Source: Janthinobacterium sp. CG3
Lineage (GTDB): Bacteria; Pseudomonadota; Gammaproteobacteria; Burkholderiales; Burkholderiaceae_D
Direction: 5' to 3'
Assembly: GCF_000344615.1 (NCBI RefSeq)
Contig: NZ_KB467824.1
Location: 5,405,125-5,469,124 of the forward strand
DNA: 64,000 nucleotides
Part shown: in pieces, positions 1-9,419 of the stretch
Layout: every line of letters starts with the position of its first letter
How positions within the stretch are numbered: the stretch's first letter is position 1
The notes under the pieces: generated by a model
Databases searched by the model: none
Seen by the model: the letters and a program-made list of their open reading frames with translations, nothing else
What the model was told of the DNA's origin: nothing
Program-made: the position numbers and the translations under genes

Positions 1-29
1 GTTTTAATTCTCGGCGCACCATACTTACT

Positions 30-908
30 ATGATCAAGGGCAGCATTGTAGCAATCGTCACCCCGATGCACGCGGACGGCAGTCTGGACTTTCCAGGCTT
101 GCGCAAGCTGATCGACTGGCACATCGCCGAGGGTACGGACGGCATCGTCATCGTTGGCACCACCGGCGAATCGGCAACGGTCAGCGTGGAAGAACACTGC
201 GAACTGATCCGTGCGACCGTCGAGCACGCCAAGGGACGCATTCCCATCATCGCCGGCAGCGGCGGCAATTCGACCGCCGAGGCGATCAAGCTGACCGAGT
301 TCGCCAAGGAAGCCGGCGCCGACGCGGCCCTGGTAGTGGTGCCGTACTACAACCGGCCGACCCAGGAAGGCATGTACCAGCACTTCAAGGCCATCGCCCT
401 GGCGGTCGACCTGCCGATCATCCTGTACAACGTGCCGGGCCGCACCGTGGCCGACATGTCCAACGAGACCATCGCGCGCCTGGCCGAGATTGCGAACATC
501 GTCGGCGTCAAGGACGCCACCGGCAACATCGGCCGCGGCACCGACCTGCTGCGCATGGTGCCGCCGTCGTTCGCCGTGTATTCGGGCGACGACCCGACGG
601 CGATGGCGCTGATGTTTTGCGGCGGCCAGGGCAACATTTCGGTGACCGCCAACGTCGCCCCGCGCGCGATGCACGAGTTGTGCGTGGCGGCCATGGGCGG
701 CGACATCGCCGGCGCCGTGGCGATCAACAACAAGATGATCCCGCTGCACCAGAAATTGTTTGTCGAGCCGAACCCGGTGCCGGTCAAATGGGCGTTGACG
801 GAAATGGGCATGATGCCGTCGGGCATACGCCTGCCGCTAGTCGGCCTGGCCGAAGACTGCCACGACACCGTCCGCGGCGCCTTGCGCGAAGCCGGCGTAT
901 TACCATAA
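30..908 (+). CDS. dapA: 4-hydroxy-tetrahydrodipicolinate synthase
   Basis: Cytoplasmic aldolase-family enzyme condensing pyruvate with aspartate semialdehyde, the first committed step of lysine and diaminopimelate synthesis. It has 292 residues, the usual length for the family. The N-terminal GTTGES motif, the YNVPGRT motif and the Schiff-base lysine in VGVKDATGN (about residue 161) are intact, so an active enzyme is expected. The start lies only 29 bases from the left edge, with no strong ribosome site visible there. bamC follows on the same strand 105 bases downstream; dapA-bamC adjacency is common in proteobacteria. Confidence 0.97.
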   Translation: MIKGSIVAIVTPMHADGSLDFPGLRKLIDWHIAEGTDGIVIVGTTGESATVSVEEHCELIRATVEHAKGRIPIIAGSGGNSTAEAIKLTEFAKEAGADAALVVVPYYNRPTQEGMYQHFKAIALAVDLPIILYNVPGRTVADMSNETIARLAEIANIVGVKDATGNIGRGTDLLRMVPPSFAVYSGDDPTAMALMFCGGQGNISVTANVAPRAMHELCVAAMGGDIAGAVAINNKMIPLHQKLFVEPNPVPVKWALTEMGMMPSGIRLPLVGLAEDCHDTVRGALREAGVLP

Positions 909-1013
909 GGCCCAGTCCGCCGCGACCCGGCGGGCTGGCCATGAGCCCCGACTTGAAACGGTCCGGATCTTCCCTGATTTCAGCTGCTGTTTAGCTTCTC
1001 ATCCAGTAACGAC

Positions 1014-2177
1014 ATGACTATTCGCAATAAACTTTACCCGGCCCACGCCGCCATGGCACAGCGCGGCCTCGTTATCGGCGCCGTTGTCGTCAGCCTGGCC
1101 GGCTGCGGCATGATCAGCTCCGTGGTAGGCAACGACAAGGTCGACTACAAGTCGGCCAAGAAAGCCAGCACGCTCGACGTGCCGCCGGATCTGACCCAGT
1201 TGCAGAAAGACAATCGTTACACGCTGCCGGACGCCAAGAACGGCGTCGCCACGGCTTCCGGCTACAACGCGCAAAAAAGCGCCGCGCCGATGGCCGCGGC
1301 CGGTACGCCCGGCGTGCTCGCCGGCACCGCCGAGACGCGCGTCGAGCGCGCCGGCAACCAGCGCTGGCTGGTCGTCAAGCAGACGCCCGAGGCCTTGTGG
1401 CCGCAGCTGAAAACCTTCTGGGAGGATTCCGGCTTCACGCTGGCGCTGGAGCAACCGGCGGCCGGCATCATGGAAACGGAATGGAATGAAAACCGCGCGA
1501 AGATCCCGCAAGACTTCGTGCGCAGCACCATCGGCAAGGTCTTCGATTCCCTGTATTCGACCGGCGAGCGCGACAAGTACCGCACCCGCGTCGAGCGCCT
1601 GCCGGACGGTTCCAGCGAAATCTACATCAGCCACCGCGGCGCCGAGGAAGTGGTCACCGGCCAGCAAAAGGACGGCACCATCTGGACCGCGCGGCCGAAC
1701 GACCCGGGCCTGGAGGCCATGTTCCTGGCGCGCCTGATGACGCGCCTGGGCAGCGGCGACGACACGCAGGCGAAGACCGCCGTCGACAAGGCCGTCGTGC
1801 AAGCGCTGCACGCCAAGCTGACCGGCGCCGCCGGCAGCCGCGCGGTGGAAGTGGACGAGGGCTTCGACCGCGCCTGGCGCCGCGTCGGCCTGGCGCTGGA
1901 CCGGGTCGGCTTCACCGTCGAGGACCGCGACCGCACCCAGGGCACGTATTTCGTGCGCTACCTCGACCCGGACGTCACCAAGACCGAAAGCTTCTTCAAG
2001 AAGCTGCTCAGCTTTGGTGCGTCCGAGAAGGACAAGGAAGCGCTGCGCTACCGCATCTCGGTCAAGGCCGGTAGCGGCGCCAACAGCCTGGTCACGGTGC
2101 TGAGCAACGACGGCAAACCGGAAGTGTCGGCCACCGCTGAGAAAATCCTGACGCTGCTCAACGAGCAGTTAAAGTAA
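1014..2177 (+). CDS. bamC: Outer membrane protein assembly factor BamC (lipoprotein)
   Basis: Lipoprotein subunit of the BAM complex, which inserts beta-barrel proteins into the outer membrane. The 387-residue product starts with a signal peptide ending in the lipobox LAGC (Cys about residue 32). An unstructured stretch follows (KVDYKSAKKAS, VPPDLTQLQ), as in NlpB/BamC proteins, and then two helix-grip domains separated by an acidic linker. It is co-oriented with dapA and is closed by a hairpin terminator about 36 bases after the stop, so dapA-bamC probably form one transcription unit. The family call rests on the N-terminal motif, two-domain layout and synteny. Confidence 0.93.
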   Translation: MTIRNKLYPAHAAMAQRGLVIGAVVVSLAGCGMISSVVGNDKVDYKSAKKASTLDVPPDLTQLQKDNRYTLPDAKNGVATASGYNAQKSAAPMAAAGTPGVLAGTAETRVERAGNQRWLVVKQTPEALWPQLKTFWEDSGFTLALEQPAAGIMETEWNENRAKIPQDFVRSTIGKVFDSLYSTGERDKYRTRVERLPDGSSEIYISHRGAEEVVTGQQKDGTIWTARPNDPGLEAMFLARLMTRLGSGDDTQAKTAVDKAVVQALHAKLTGAAGSRAVEVDEGFDRAWRRVGLALDRVGFTVEDRDRTQGTYFVRYLDPDVTKTESFFKKLLSFGASEKDKEALRYRISVKAGSGANSLVTVLSNDGKPEVSATAEKILTLLNEQLK

Positions 2178-2212
2178 GGCCATGGCTGGCCGCCAGCGCG
2201 CGGCCAAACGTT

Positions 2213-2241
2213 AAAAAGCCGACCCGGGGGTCGGCTTTTTT
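2213..2241 (+). terminator. Rho-independent terminator after bamC
   Basis: An A-run leads into a GC-rich hairpin (GCCGACC paired with GGTCGGC) followed directly by six T residues. It sits about 36 bases past the bamC stop and should end the dapA-bamC transcript. Confidence 0.85.
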
Positions 2242-2298
2242 ATCGCCGTTCGCTTCGATCGCGGCCTTGGCGCATGCGCCGTTGCCGCAGTCCAGGCG

Positions 2299-2331
2299 TA
2301 AAAAAACCGGCCCGAAGACCGGCTTTTTTAC
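2299..2331 (-). terminator. Terminator with UUCG-type tetraloop after the Ala-rich lipoprotein gene
   Basis: Read on the minus strand, CCGGTC and GGCCGG pair around a TTCG loop, the very stable C(UUCG)G tetraloop. The hairpin is followed by a run of seven T. It begins 13 bases beyond the lipoprotein stop codon. A-runs on the opposite side could let it act in both directions. Confidence 0.8.
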
Positions 2332-2343
2332 AGCAAGCTGATA

Positions 2344-2610
2344 TTACTTCGAAGCGGCCGAAGCGGCAGCCGAAGCTGCGGTCGAAGCAGCAACCGAAGC
2401 GGCAGCAGCAGCGTCAGCAGCGGTCGAAGCGGCAACCGAAGCGGCAGCAGCAGCGTCAGCGGCAACAGCAGGAGCAACTTCAGCAGCTGGGGCAGCTGGA
2501 GCGGCAGCAGGAGCTTCGACAACAGCAGGAGCTACTGGAGCTTCTTCTTTTTTGCTGCAAGCAGCCAGAGCAACAGCCAACAGGGAGGCGATCAGCAGGG
2601 ATTTTTTCAT
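2344..2610 (-). CDS. Small alanine-rich lipoprotein
   Basis: An 88-residue exported lipoprotein of unknown role. The signal peptide MKKSLLIASLLAVALAAC carries a clear LAAC lipobox at residues 15-18, followed by a short SKKEEAP linker. The rest is almost only Ala, Val, Pro, Ser and Asp, with an imperfect 14-residue unit (ADAAAAASVAAST) present twice, visible as a repeat in the DNA. The start is supported by AAGGAAA a few bases upstream. It may act as a spacer or periplasmic tether, but this is inference. It has its own terminator and a palindrome in its upstream region, so it is probably a single-gene unit. Confidence 0.78.
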   Translation of the reverse strand: MKKSLLIASLLAVALAACSKKEEAPVAPAVVEAPAAAPAAPAAEVAPAVAADAAAAASVAASTAADAAAAASVAASTAASAAASAASK

Positions 2611-2911
2611 GTGTTTTCCTTAAATATTTCAAAAATGTTCAACAATGTTGCGATGAATAATTACCGGTAATTATCGCTCGTTAGGTCGTTCTTCGAAGGC
2701 TTTTCGTACCTAGAGGTGCTCTGCCAGACAACGGAAACTTCCTAACCGAATATTATAGCGATTTTTGGTGCATCGCAATAGGAGTAACCGTCAATTCCGC
2801 AACTATTTTGTGATAACGCAATATTTACCGGAGCGATACATTTCCATTTGATGCAAAGTTACCCCGAAAGCAGATTCACGGGCGCCATGATAAGGCATTT
2901 CTTGATTTTGC
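2611..2911. other. Intergenic region upstream of the lipoprotein gene
   Basis: This 301-base stretch between the lipoprotein start and the end of the next minus-strand gene is more AT-rich than its surroundings. It holds a perfect 18-base palindrome (listed separately) but no convincing gene. Confidence 0.6.
2657..2674. promoter_or_regulatory. Perfect 18-base palindrome, candidate operator
   Basis: The half-site ATAATTACC is followed at once by its exact reverse complement. It lies 46-64 bases upstream of the minus-strand lipoprotein start, where a dimeric regulator could overlap the promoter. There is no T-run, so a terminator is unlikely. Function is inferred from position and symmetry only. 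Confidence 0.4.
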
Positions 2912-3388
2912 TCATATTCCGGCCGTGCTCGCGTGCAGTCCCGGATCGGATTCCGCCCAGATGCCGCCGAAGCGCTCCGCGCACAAATTGGTGTCGGCTT
3001 CGCTGTCGAATACCGCCTCGCCGCGCGGATAATCGCAGTGGAAGCGCCGCACCACGTGCAGATCGTCGGCGATACAAAAAGAATCGGTCAGATGGCGCAG
3101 GTTCTTGCTTGTTACGCGACATTCAATCAGGTGGCTGAATTGCGTCAGCAGACGCAGCAGGCGCGGGCACTGGCGCTCCAGCAAGGCGTTGCTGTGCGCC
3201 ACCAGTTCAATCCGGCCCTTGCCTAGCAGGAAGCGGCGCAGCGTGGCGTCGACCTCGGTGCTACCCAGCCCCCATAGCGCGAAGTCGGGGTCGAACAGGC
3301 GCAAGCGCCATTGCGCGCGCCCAAGGCAAAGCCTGAGGTGTTGCTCGAACTCGCTCCGGCTTGAAAAATGAAACACTTGCTTTTCCAT
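2912..3388 (-). CDS. Conserved hypothetical protein (DUF7931-like)
   Basis: A 158-residue soluble protein with no signal peptide or membrane segment. It contains LRLFDPDFALWGL near the N-terminus and a later segment CIADDLHVVRRFHCDYPRG, reminiscent of the small proteins encoded next to ycfD-type oxygenases in Oxalobacteraceae. I cannot assign a reaction. ATG at 3388 is preferred over the GTG six bases upstream because AGGAG sits at proper spacing. It lies 55 bases downstream of roxA on the same strand, so co-transcription with the ribosome oxygenase is likely. The DUF name is from memory and tentative. Confidence 0.65.
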   Translation of the reverse strand: MEKQVFHFSSRSEFEQHLRLCLGRAQWRLRLFDPDFALWGLGSTEVDATLRRFLLGKGRIELVAHSNALLERQCPRLLRLLTQFSHLIECRVTSKNLRHLTDSFCIADDLHVVRRFHCDYPRGEAVFDSEADTNLCAERFGGIWAESDPGLHASTAGI

Positions 3389-3443
3389 TGCCACTCCTTG
3401 CTTGTCAAACCAACACTTCGGCGACGCCTTGCCGTAAAAGCCG

Positions 3444-4565
3444 TTACGCCAATTCCAGCCAGCCGTCCTGGTACCAGGTGTACAGCGCGTCCATCACATC
3501 CTCGGAGGCGCTGGCCAGGGCCGCGCCTTCCAGCGCGCGCTGGTTCGCCAGCGCCTCCAGCGCGACCTTGTCGGCGCGGCCGATGGCGAACGATTCGCCG
3601 TTGATGAACACGTGCTTGCCGCGGTATAGCATCAAGCTCTTGCGCGACAGCGCCACGCCCTTCTTGGCGGCGCTGAGCGCGAAGCGTTCCGGCGTCAGCG
3701 GCTTGGCCGGGCCCTTGAAGAAGACGTTGTGCTTCGGTTCGGACAGGTGTTCGCCGAGGAAGATGGTGACGTCGTCCTCGGTGAAGCGCACCTTGTTCAT
3801 TTCCTCGGCGACGGCGCTGAGCATCTTGCGCGGGATTTCGGCCGGGTGCTTCGTCACTTCCAGGTCCGGGTCGCCGTAGCGGCCCGGCAGGTCGATCGAG
3901 TCGGCCATGAATTGCAGGAAGGCTTCGCCCAGCTCCTGGTAGGACGGCGAGCGGAAGCCGATCGAGTAGGTCTGGCAGTCGCCGACGGCGACGCCGTCGT
4001 GCGCGTAGTGCGGCGGCAGGTATAGCATGTCGCCCGGTTCGAGCACGAACTCCTCGGTCGGCTTGAACTTGCTGAGGATCTTCAGCGGCAGGCCTTCGAC
4101 CAGGCTGAGGTCCTTCTGCGGGCCGATTTGCCAGCGGCGCTGGCCTTGGGCTTGCAGCAGGAACACGTCGTACGAGTCGAAGTGCGGGCCGACGCCGCCG
4201 CCGTCGGTGGCAAAGCTGATCATCAGGTCGTCCAGGCGCGCGTCCGGGATGAAGCGGAAGCGGCGCAGCAGGTCGTCGGCGTCGTCGTTGTGCAGGTTGG
4301 CGCCCTGCACCAGCAGGGTCCATTCCTTTTCGTCGCGGCCGGGCAGGGTGGCCAGCGGGCCTTGCCGCATCTGCCATTCGCCGCCGGTGTGGCTGACCAG
4401 ACGCGCTTCGACGTGGTCTTGCGCGGCCAGCGCCGCCAGCGCGGCAATGCTCATCAACGGCTTGAAGCCGGGGATGGCTTGGCGGATCAAGAGCGGCTTT
4501 TTGTGCCAGTAGTCGCGCAGGAACTGCGCCGGCGTGATATCGCCGAGGATGGATGGTTTTTTCAT
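3444..4565 (-). CDS. roxA: Cupin/JmjC-type ribosomal protein L16 arginine hydroxylase (RoxA/YcfD)
   Basis: Fe(II)/2-oxoglutarate oxygenase of the YcfD family; the E. coli member hydroxylates an arginine of 50S protein L16. The 373 residues match the family length. The metal triad is visible as HFD in GVGPHFDSYDVF and a later His in PPHYAHDG. The N-terminal segment FLRDYWHKKPLLIRQA is characteristic. ATG at 4565 gives the typical N-terminus MKKPSILGDITP; the extra 22 codons upstream look non-coding. slyD is divergent, sharing a 151-base intergenic region. The substrate is assigned by family, not visible in the sequence. Confidence 0.9.
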   Translation of the reverse strand: MKKPSILGDITPAQFLRDYWHKKPLLIRQAIPGFKPLMSIAALAALAAQDHVEARLVSHTGGEWQMRQGPLATLPGRDEKEWTLLVQGANLHNDDADDLLRRFRFIPDARLDDLMISFATDGGGVGPHFDSYDVFLLQAQGQRRWQIGPQKDLSLVEGLPLKILSKFKPTEEFVLEPGDMLYLPPHYAHDGVAVGDCQTYSIGFRSPSYQELGEAFLQFMADSIDLPGRYGDPDLEVTKHPAEIPRKMLSAVAEEMNKVRFTEDDVTIFLGEHLSEPKHNVFFKGPAKPLTPERFALSAAKKGVALSRKSLMLYRGKHVFINGESFAIGRADKVALEALANQRALEGAALASASEDVMDALYTWYQDGWLELA

Positions 4566-4680
4566 TCCACCATTATAACAATGCGCCGTGGCGCGGCGGG
4601 GAATCGGGCGCCAAGCCGCCCGCCCGCGCAACGCGCCTGGCGCGCCGGCGCGGATTCCCTCATTCGCCTGGCTAAGAGGG

Positions 4681-4686
4681 TATAAT
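4681..4686 (+). promoter_or_regulatory. Consensus -10 element upstream of slyD
   Basis: A perfect TATAAT lies 30 bases before the slyD start codon. Only a weak -35 (TTCCCT, 20-base spacing) is present. Transcription would start near position 4693, giving a short leader with GAAAGGA as ribosome site. Confidence 0.6.
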
Positions 4687-4716
4687 TTGCCAGCTTATAC
4701 AATGAAAGGAAGCACA

Positions 4717-5271
4717 ATGAAGATTGCCAAGAACACGGTCGTGACTGTAAATTACAAACTGTCAGATGCTCAAGACAATCTGATCGAAGACGGCCGTCAG
4801 CCTATGGTCTATCTGCACGGTGACTATGAGAACACCCTGCCGAAAATCGAAGAAGAACTCGACGGCAAGGAAGTCGGCTATGCGAACACCATCCAGATTG
4901 AACCGGACGATGCGTTTGGCGAATACGACCCGGCGCTGGTCAAGGTCGAGCCGCGCAGCCGCCTGCCGGATCCACTGGAAGTGGGGATGCAGTTCGAAGG
5001 TATGCCGGACAGCGATTCGGCCGACGAAGAGGCGATGATTTTCACCGTCACCGATATCGCCGACGATAAAGTCGTGCTCGACGGTAACCATCCGCTGGCC
5101 GGCATCGCACTGCGCTTCTCGCTGACGGTCGCCGACGTGCGCGCCGCAACGGACGAAGAGATCGCCCACGGCCACGTCCATGGCGCCCACGGCCACGGCC
5201 ACGACCATGACGACGAAGATGACGGCGACGCCGAAGACAGCGACCACTTCCGCAGCCACCCGATCCATTAA
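4717..5271 (+). CDS. slyD: FKBP-type peptidyl-prolyl isomerase, SlyD-like
   Basis: A 184-residue cytoplasmic proline isomerase and metallochaperone-like protein. The FKBP fold is split by an insert-in-flap domain (about residues 70-120), as in SlyD. The GDAFGEYDP-type segment reads PDDAFGEYDPALV. The C-terminus is His-rich (HGHVHGAHGHGHDHDDED), the metal-binding tail that delivers nickel in E. coli. ATG 4717 is chosen over ATG 4702 because GAAAGGA precedes it at good spacing. No hydrogenase genes are nearby, so a general folding or metal-buffer role is more likely than hydrogenase maturation here. Confidence 0.92.
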   Translation: MKIAKNTVVTVNYKLSDAQDNLIEDGRQPMVYLHGDYENTLPKIEEELDGKEVGYANTIQIEPDDAFGEYDPALVKVEPRSRLPDPLEVGMQFEGMPDSDSADEEAMIFTVTDIADDKVVLDGNHPLAGIALRFSLTVADVRAATDEEIAHGHVHGAHGHGHDHDDEDDGDAEDSDHFRSHPIH

Positions 5272-5444
5272 GATCGCGTAAGTTATTCAAACGCCGCTGA
5301 GATGCGGCGAACTGGCGGGGCGTTGGGGTTGGGCTTAACCGCGTCGGCGTAACCCGACTGGCGTCGGCAGCGGCTCGGCGTCGGGCTACGCGTTCCGCCG
5401 ACCTACGGGCGGAAATTTGCCGCAACTGCGCGCATCCTCCGCCA

Positions 5445-6392
5445 TTACTGCGCTTCGCCGTTTTTAATATCGAACAAATTGGCGCGTCCGGGGTTGACCT
5501 GGATCCGCACCCAACCGGCGTTGACGCTGACATGCCCCAGGTTGTCGTTCCACTCGATGGCCGGCGCCGGCGGATTTTTCCCGCGCTTCGTATCGATCAG
5601 CAAAACCTTGCCGCTGAACTTTTTCGCCAGCGTCCTGATCTGCCGCCGCATCACGGCAAAACCATCCTGTTTCGTGTTAAAGCTTGGCAGCAGCGAGCGC
5701 TCGTCCTCGTTTTGCACGCCGACGTCGCCGTCGGAAAACAGCACAATGCCGTCCAATTTTTTACGCTGCGCCGCAGCAAAAAGGCGCTGCAACCACGAAC
5801 GGTTGGCCACCAGGCGGTCCTCGAACTCGCTGTTGCGCCCGGCTTCCGGCAAAAAATGGTTGTTGTTGGCCGGCAGGTTGATGGTGGCGAACAGCACCCG
5901 GCCCGACTCCCATTGGCTGTTCTCGGCGTAGCTGCGGAACTTGGCGTTGGCCGACAGCCGCGCCAGCGCCAGCTTGCGCGCGCCCAGCGAATTGTCGTCG
6001 GCGAAAAACAGCTCGCGCAGGCGGTTCAGGCGGTCGATCGCGTTCGAGCGGCCGGCCGAATTCTTGCAGCCGCTCCAGTCGCTGGCGGCCAGCGACACCA
6101 CCAGCGGCCACTCGCTCTCGTCGAGCAGCTCCACGCGGCGCGCGTACAGCTTGTCGCTGCACGACTCGCTGTCGGCCTTGATGCCGGTGGCGACCACGAA
6201 GGCCAGGTTGGCCTGGTTGGTGTCGCGGATCGCCTGGCGCAGCTCGGAGTCGTCCGGGCCCGACTGGAACGAATGCCCGATCACGCCGAACTGGAAGGTC
6301 TCGCCGGCGCGCGCGCTGCGGGCGGCGGCCGGCTGGCACGCCAGCGCGGCGGCCAGCAGCGCCGCCAGCACGGCATTGCGGCGCTGGCTCAT
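5445..6392 (-). CDS. Secreted calcineurin-like phosphoesterase-fold protein lacking metal ligands
   Basis: A 315-residue protein with a signal peptide (residues 1-24, ending AAARS). Its layout follows secreted metallophosphatases: FQFGVIG near the N-terminus, a [16 protein letters not shown] segment, [13 protein letters not shown] with SLG after it, and NLPANNNHF. The usual metal-binding positions appear replaced: GH for GD after [11 protein letters not shown] where HxGDIK is expected, and [11 protein letters not shown] where PGDNxW is expected. It may be a non-catalytic binding protein. Its start overlaps the mutS stop by four bases, so it is probably translated from the mutS transcript. Family assignment is from remembered motif patterns. 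Confidence 0.6.
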   Translation of the reverse strand: MSQRRNAVLAALLAAALACQPAAARSARAGETFQFGVIGHSFQSGPDDSELRQAIRDTNQANLAFVVATGIKADSESCSDKLYARRVELLDESEWPLVVSLAASDWSGCKNSAGRSNAIDRLNRLRELFFADDNSLGARKLALARLSANAKFRSYAENSQWESGRVLFATINLPANNNHFLPEAGRNSEFEDRLVANRSWLQRLFAAAQRKKLDGIVLFSDGDVGVQNEDERSLLPSFNTKQDGFAVMRRQIRTLAKKFSGKVLLIDTKRGKNPPAPAIEWNDNLGHVSVNAGWVRIQVNPGRANLFDIKNGEAQ

Positions 6393-9076
6393 GCCTGGGC
6401 CGGCACGGACAGGCGCTTCAACTGGTATAACTGCTCGAGCGCCTCGCGCGGGGTCAGCGCGTCCGGGTCGAGCACGTCTAGCGCGTCCAGCAACTCGGCC
6501 AGCGCCGGGTTGGCGGCCGGCGCCGGCGCCGCCTCTTCCTCCTGCGCGTAGGGATCGCTGGCCGGCGCGGCGAACAAGTCGCGCTGCGGCGTGGCGTCGA
6601 GCGCCTGCGCCTCCAGCCGCGCCAGGTGCTTGCGCGCGGCCTTGATCACCGCTTGCGGCACGCCGGCCAGCTGGGCCACCTGCAAGCCGTAGCTTTGCGA
6701 GGCCGGGCCGGCCTGGACCGCGTGCAGGAAGACAATGCTGTCCTTGTGCTCGACCGCCGACAAATGCACGTTGGCCGCGCTCGGGTGGCTTTCGGGCAAC
6801 TGGGTCAGCTCGAAATAGTGGGTCGCGAACAGCGTGAAGCTGCGGCTGGTGTCGATTAGGTGGCGCGCGATGGCCCAGGCCAGCGCCAGGCCGTCGAAGG
6901 TCGATGTGCCGCGGCCGACCTCGTCCATTAGCACCAGCGAATGCTCGGTGGCGCCGTTCAGGATCGCCGCCGACTCGGTCATTTCGACCATGAAGGTGGA
7001 GCGCCCGCCGGCCAGGTCGTCGGTGGCGCCGATGCGCGTGAAGATGCGGTCGATCGGGCCGATCACGGCGCTGGCGGCCGGCACGTAACTGCCGATGTAG
7101 GCCAGCAGCGTGATCAGCGCGACCTGGCGCATGAAGGTCGATTTACCGCCCATGTTCGGGCCGGTGATCAGCAGCAGGCGGCGTTCGTTGACGAAGTTGC
7201 AGTCGTTGGCGATGAAGCGCTCGATTTGCTTCTCGACGACCGGGTGGCGGCCCTCGACGATGTTGATGCACGGCTCGCTCACCAGTTGCGGCGCGTTCCA
7301 GTTGTGGTGCAGCGCGTGCTCGGTCAGCGCCGCCAGCGTGTCGAGCTTGGCCAGCGCCTGGGCGATGGTTTGCAGGGTGCCGATGTGCGGCGCCAAGTCG
7401 AACAGCAACTGTTCGTACAGCACCTTTTCGCGTACCAGCGCCTTGTCCTGCGCCGACAGGGCCTTGTCCTCGAACACCTTGAGTTCCGGCGTGATATAGC
7501 GCTCGGCGTTTTTCAGCGTCTGGCGGCGGCGGTAGTCGTCCGGCACCTTGTCGGTCTGGCCGTGCGTGACCTCGATGTAGAAGCCGTGCACCTTGTTGTA
7601 TTCGACGCGCAGGTTGGCAATGCCGGTGCGGGCGCGTTCGCGCGTTTCCAGGTCGACCAGGAACTGGCCGGCGTTTTCGGACAGCGCGCGCAACTCGTCG
7701 AGTTCGGCGTCGAAGCCGCGCGCGAACACGCCGCCGTCGCGCACCATCGCCGCCGGCTCCGGCGCGACGGCGCGCTGCAGCAGGTCGAGGCAGGCCGACG
7801 GCGTGGCCAGCGCCGCGTGGACCGAGGCCAGCAGGCTGCCGTCGAAGCCGGGGCCGTCGCAGCGCAGCACGCCCTGCCGCAGCGCCGGCAATTGTTGCAG
7901 GCCGTCGCGCAGCGCGGCCAGGTCGCGCGGGCGCGCCGACAGCAGGGCGATGCGGGTGGTGATGCGTTCGATGTCGGGCACCTGCGCCAGCGTCGCCGCC
8001 AGCGCGCCGCTGGCGTCGCTATGGGCCAGCGCGGCGATGGCCTGGTGGCGCGCGCGCGCCACGCCCTGGTCGCGCCGGGCGTGGTGCAACCAGTGGCGCA
8101 GCAGGCGCGAACCCATCGCCGTGCGGCAATGGTCGAGCAGCGAGAACAGCGTCGGCGACTCCTGGCCGCGGATGGTTTCGGTCAGCTCCAGGTTGCGCCG
8201 GGTGGCCGCGTCCAGGCCGATGAATTCGTTTTCGGTCTCGGTCGTCAGCGTGCGCACGTGTTGCAGGCCGCGGCCCTGGGTCGAGTGGGCGTAGCGCAGC
8301 AGCGCGCCGGAGGCGCCGAACGCCGCGCCCAGGCCGTCGGCGCCGAAGCCGGTCAAGGTCGCCACGCTCAACTGTTCGAGCAGGGCCTTGTGGCCGCCCA
8401 GCACGTCGAAGTGCCAGTCGGGCACGCGGTTGACGTTGGCGCCGGCGTGGTTTTCGAACATGTCGGCGCTGTCGCCGCGCAGGATCTCGGCCGGGGCGAT
8501 GCGCTCCAGTTCCTGCTGCAGGCGCACCGTGACCGACTTGGCGTCGCCGGAAAACTCCATCAACTTCAACGCGCCGCTGGCCAGCGACAGCCAGGCCAAG
8601 CCGGCGGTGAGGCTCTTGCGCTGGCTGATCACGCACAGGGCCAGCAGCGGCCGCTCGGATTTCTCCGGCAGCAGGTCGGCGTCCGTCAGCGTGCCGGGGG
8701 TGACCACCCGCATCACCTTGCGTTCGACCGGCCCCTTGCTGGTGGCCGGGTCGCCGATCTGCTCGCAGATCGCCACCGACTCGCCCAGCTTGACCAGCTT
8801 GGCCAGGTACGGGTCAAGCGAGTGGAAGGGGATGCCGCACATCTTGATCGGGTTGCCGTTCGAGGCGCCGCGCTGGGTCAGCGTGATGCCGAGGATGCGC
8901 GAGGCCTTCTCGGCGTCCTCGAAAAACAGCTCGTAGAAGTCGCCCATGCGGTAAAACACCAGCATCGTCGGGTGATCGGCCTTGATCTTCAGATACTGGA
9001 CCATCATGGGAGTGTGTTTTTCCGCCGGGCTGTTCTTGATGGCGGCGGCGTTGATTTCGGTCGGGGTGGTGGTCAT
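6389..9076 (-). CDS. mutS: DNA mismatch repair protein MutS
   Basis: ATPase that recognises mismatches and recruits MutL. It has 895 residues from ATG 9076. The mismatch-binding Phe-x-Glu motif appears in [15 protein letters not shown], the Walker A in [13 protein letters not shown], and the ABC/MutS signature region in [18 protein letters not shown]. The C-terminal tail ([19 protein letters not shown]) matches the dimer/tetramer helix region. A reading start at TTG 9124 would add 16 residues without similarity, so ATG 9076 is preferred. The secreted phosphatase-like gene follows with a four-base overlap. Confidence 0.97.
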   Translation of the reverse strand: MTTTPTEINAAAIKNSPAEKHTPMMVQYLKIKADHPTMLVFYRMGDFYELFFEDAEKASRILGITLTQRGASNGNPIKMCGIPFHSLDPYLAKLVKLGESVAICEQIGDPATSKGPVERKVMRVVTPGTLTDADLLPEKSERPLLALCVISQRKSLTAGLAWLSLASGALKLMEFSGDAKSVTVRLQQELERIAPAEILRGDSADMFENHAGANVNRVPDWHFDVLGGHKALLEQLSVATLTGFGADGLGAAFGASGALLRYAHSTQGRGLQHVRTLTTETENEFIGLDAATRRNLELTETIRGQESPTLFSLLDHCRTAMGSRLLRHWLHHARRDQGVARARHQAIAALAHSDASGALAATLAQVPDIERITTRIALLSARPRDLAALRDGLQQLPALRQGVLRCDGPGFDGSLLASVHAALATPSACLDLLQRAVAPEPAAMVRDGGVFARGFDAELDELRALSENAGQFLVDLETRERARTGIANLRVEYNKVHGFYIEVTHGQTDKVPDDYRRRQTLKNAERYITPELKVFEDKALSAQDKALVREKVLYEQLLFDLAPHIGTLQTIAQALAKLDTLAALTEHALHHNWNAPQLVSEPCINIVEGRHPVVEKQIERFIANDCNFVNERRLLLITGPNMGGKSTFMRQVALITLLAYIGSYVPAASAVIGPIDRIFTRIGATDDLAGGRSTFMVEMTESAAILNGATEHSLVLMDEVGRGTSTFDGLALAWAIARHLIDTSRSFTLFATHYFELTQLPESHPSAANVHLSAVEHKDSIVFLHAVQAGPASQSYGLQVAQLAGVPQAVIKAARKHLARLEAQALDATPQRDLFAAPASDPYAQEEEAAPAPAANPALAELLDALDVLDPDALTPREALEQLYQLKRLSVPAQA

Positions 9077-9419
9077 GTGTTCTTTGTCGGTGGGGCGGGG
9101 CAGGTCGGCTGATGTGCCCGCCAATCGCGGGGCAGCGCTGCGCTTGCGTTAAGGCCGCCATTTTACCGCTTTCGCCGCCGCCGACAGGACGAAAGCGCAA
9201 CGATTATCAATAAATCACCGCGAGTTAGACGCCTGTCCGGTCTTCTCCGTCGCGCTTCGCGAGCGCCATATCAGGGCCGCAAGCCCGGGCAGGTAGACGC
9301 GGCGGTTAAAAACGACGAAAGCCCGGTTTTATCGCACCGCGCTTTTGCGGGGCAGACGATGGGGCGAGGCTTTTCGATGGCGGCGTGGACTTTTGTCCCC
9401 ACTGTGGAGGGCGTGGGCG
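9077..9419. other. Intergenic region upstream of mutS
   Basis: About 340 bases of GC-rich sequence between the mutS start and the stop of the next minus-strand gene. I see no gene, hairpin terminator or clear promoter in it. Confidence 0.5.

Noticed and set aside
6941..9112. A 723-codon plus-strand open frame
   Set aside because: It is the antisense shadow of mutS in high-GC DNA, with Arg/Gln/Ala/Val-rich low-information sequence and no domain motifs.
9077..9124. Longer MutS N-terminus from TTG at 9124
   Set aside because: The additional 16 residues lack family similarity and ATG 9076 gives the standard start.
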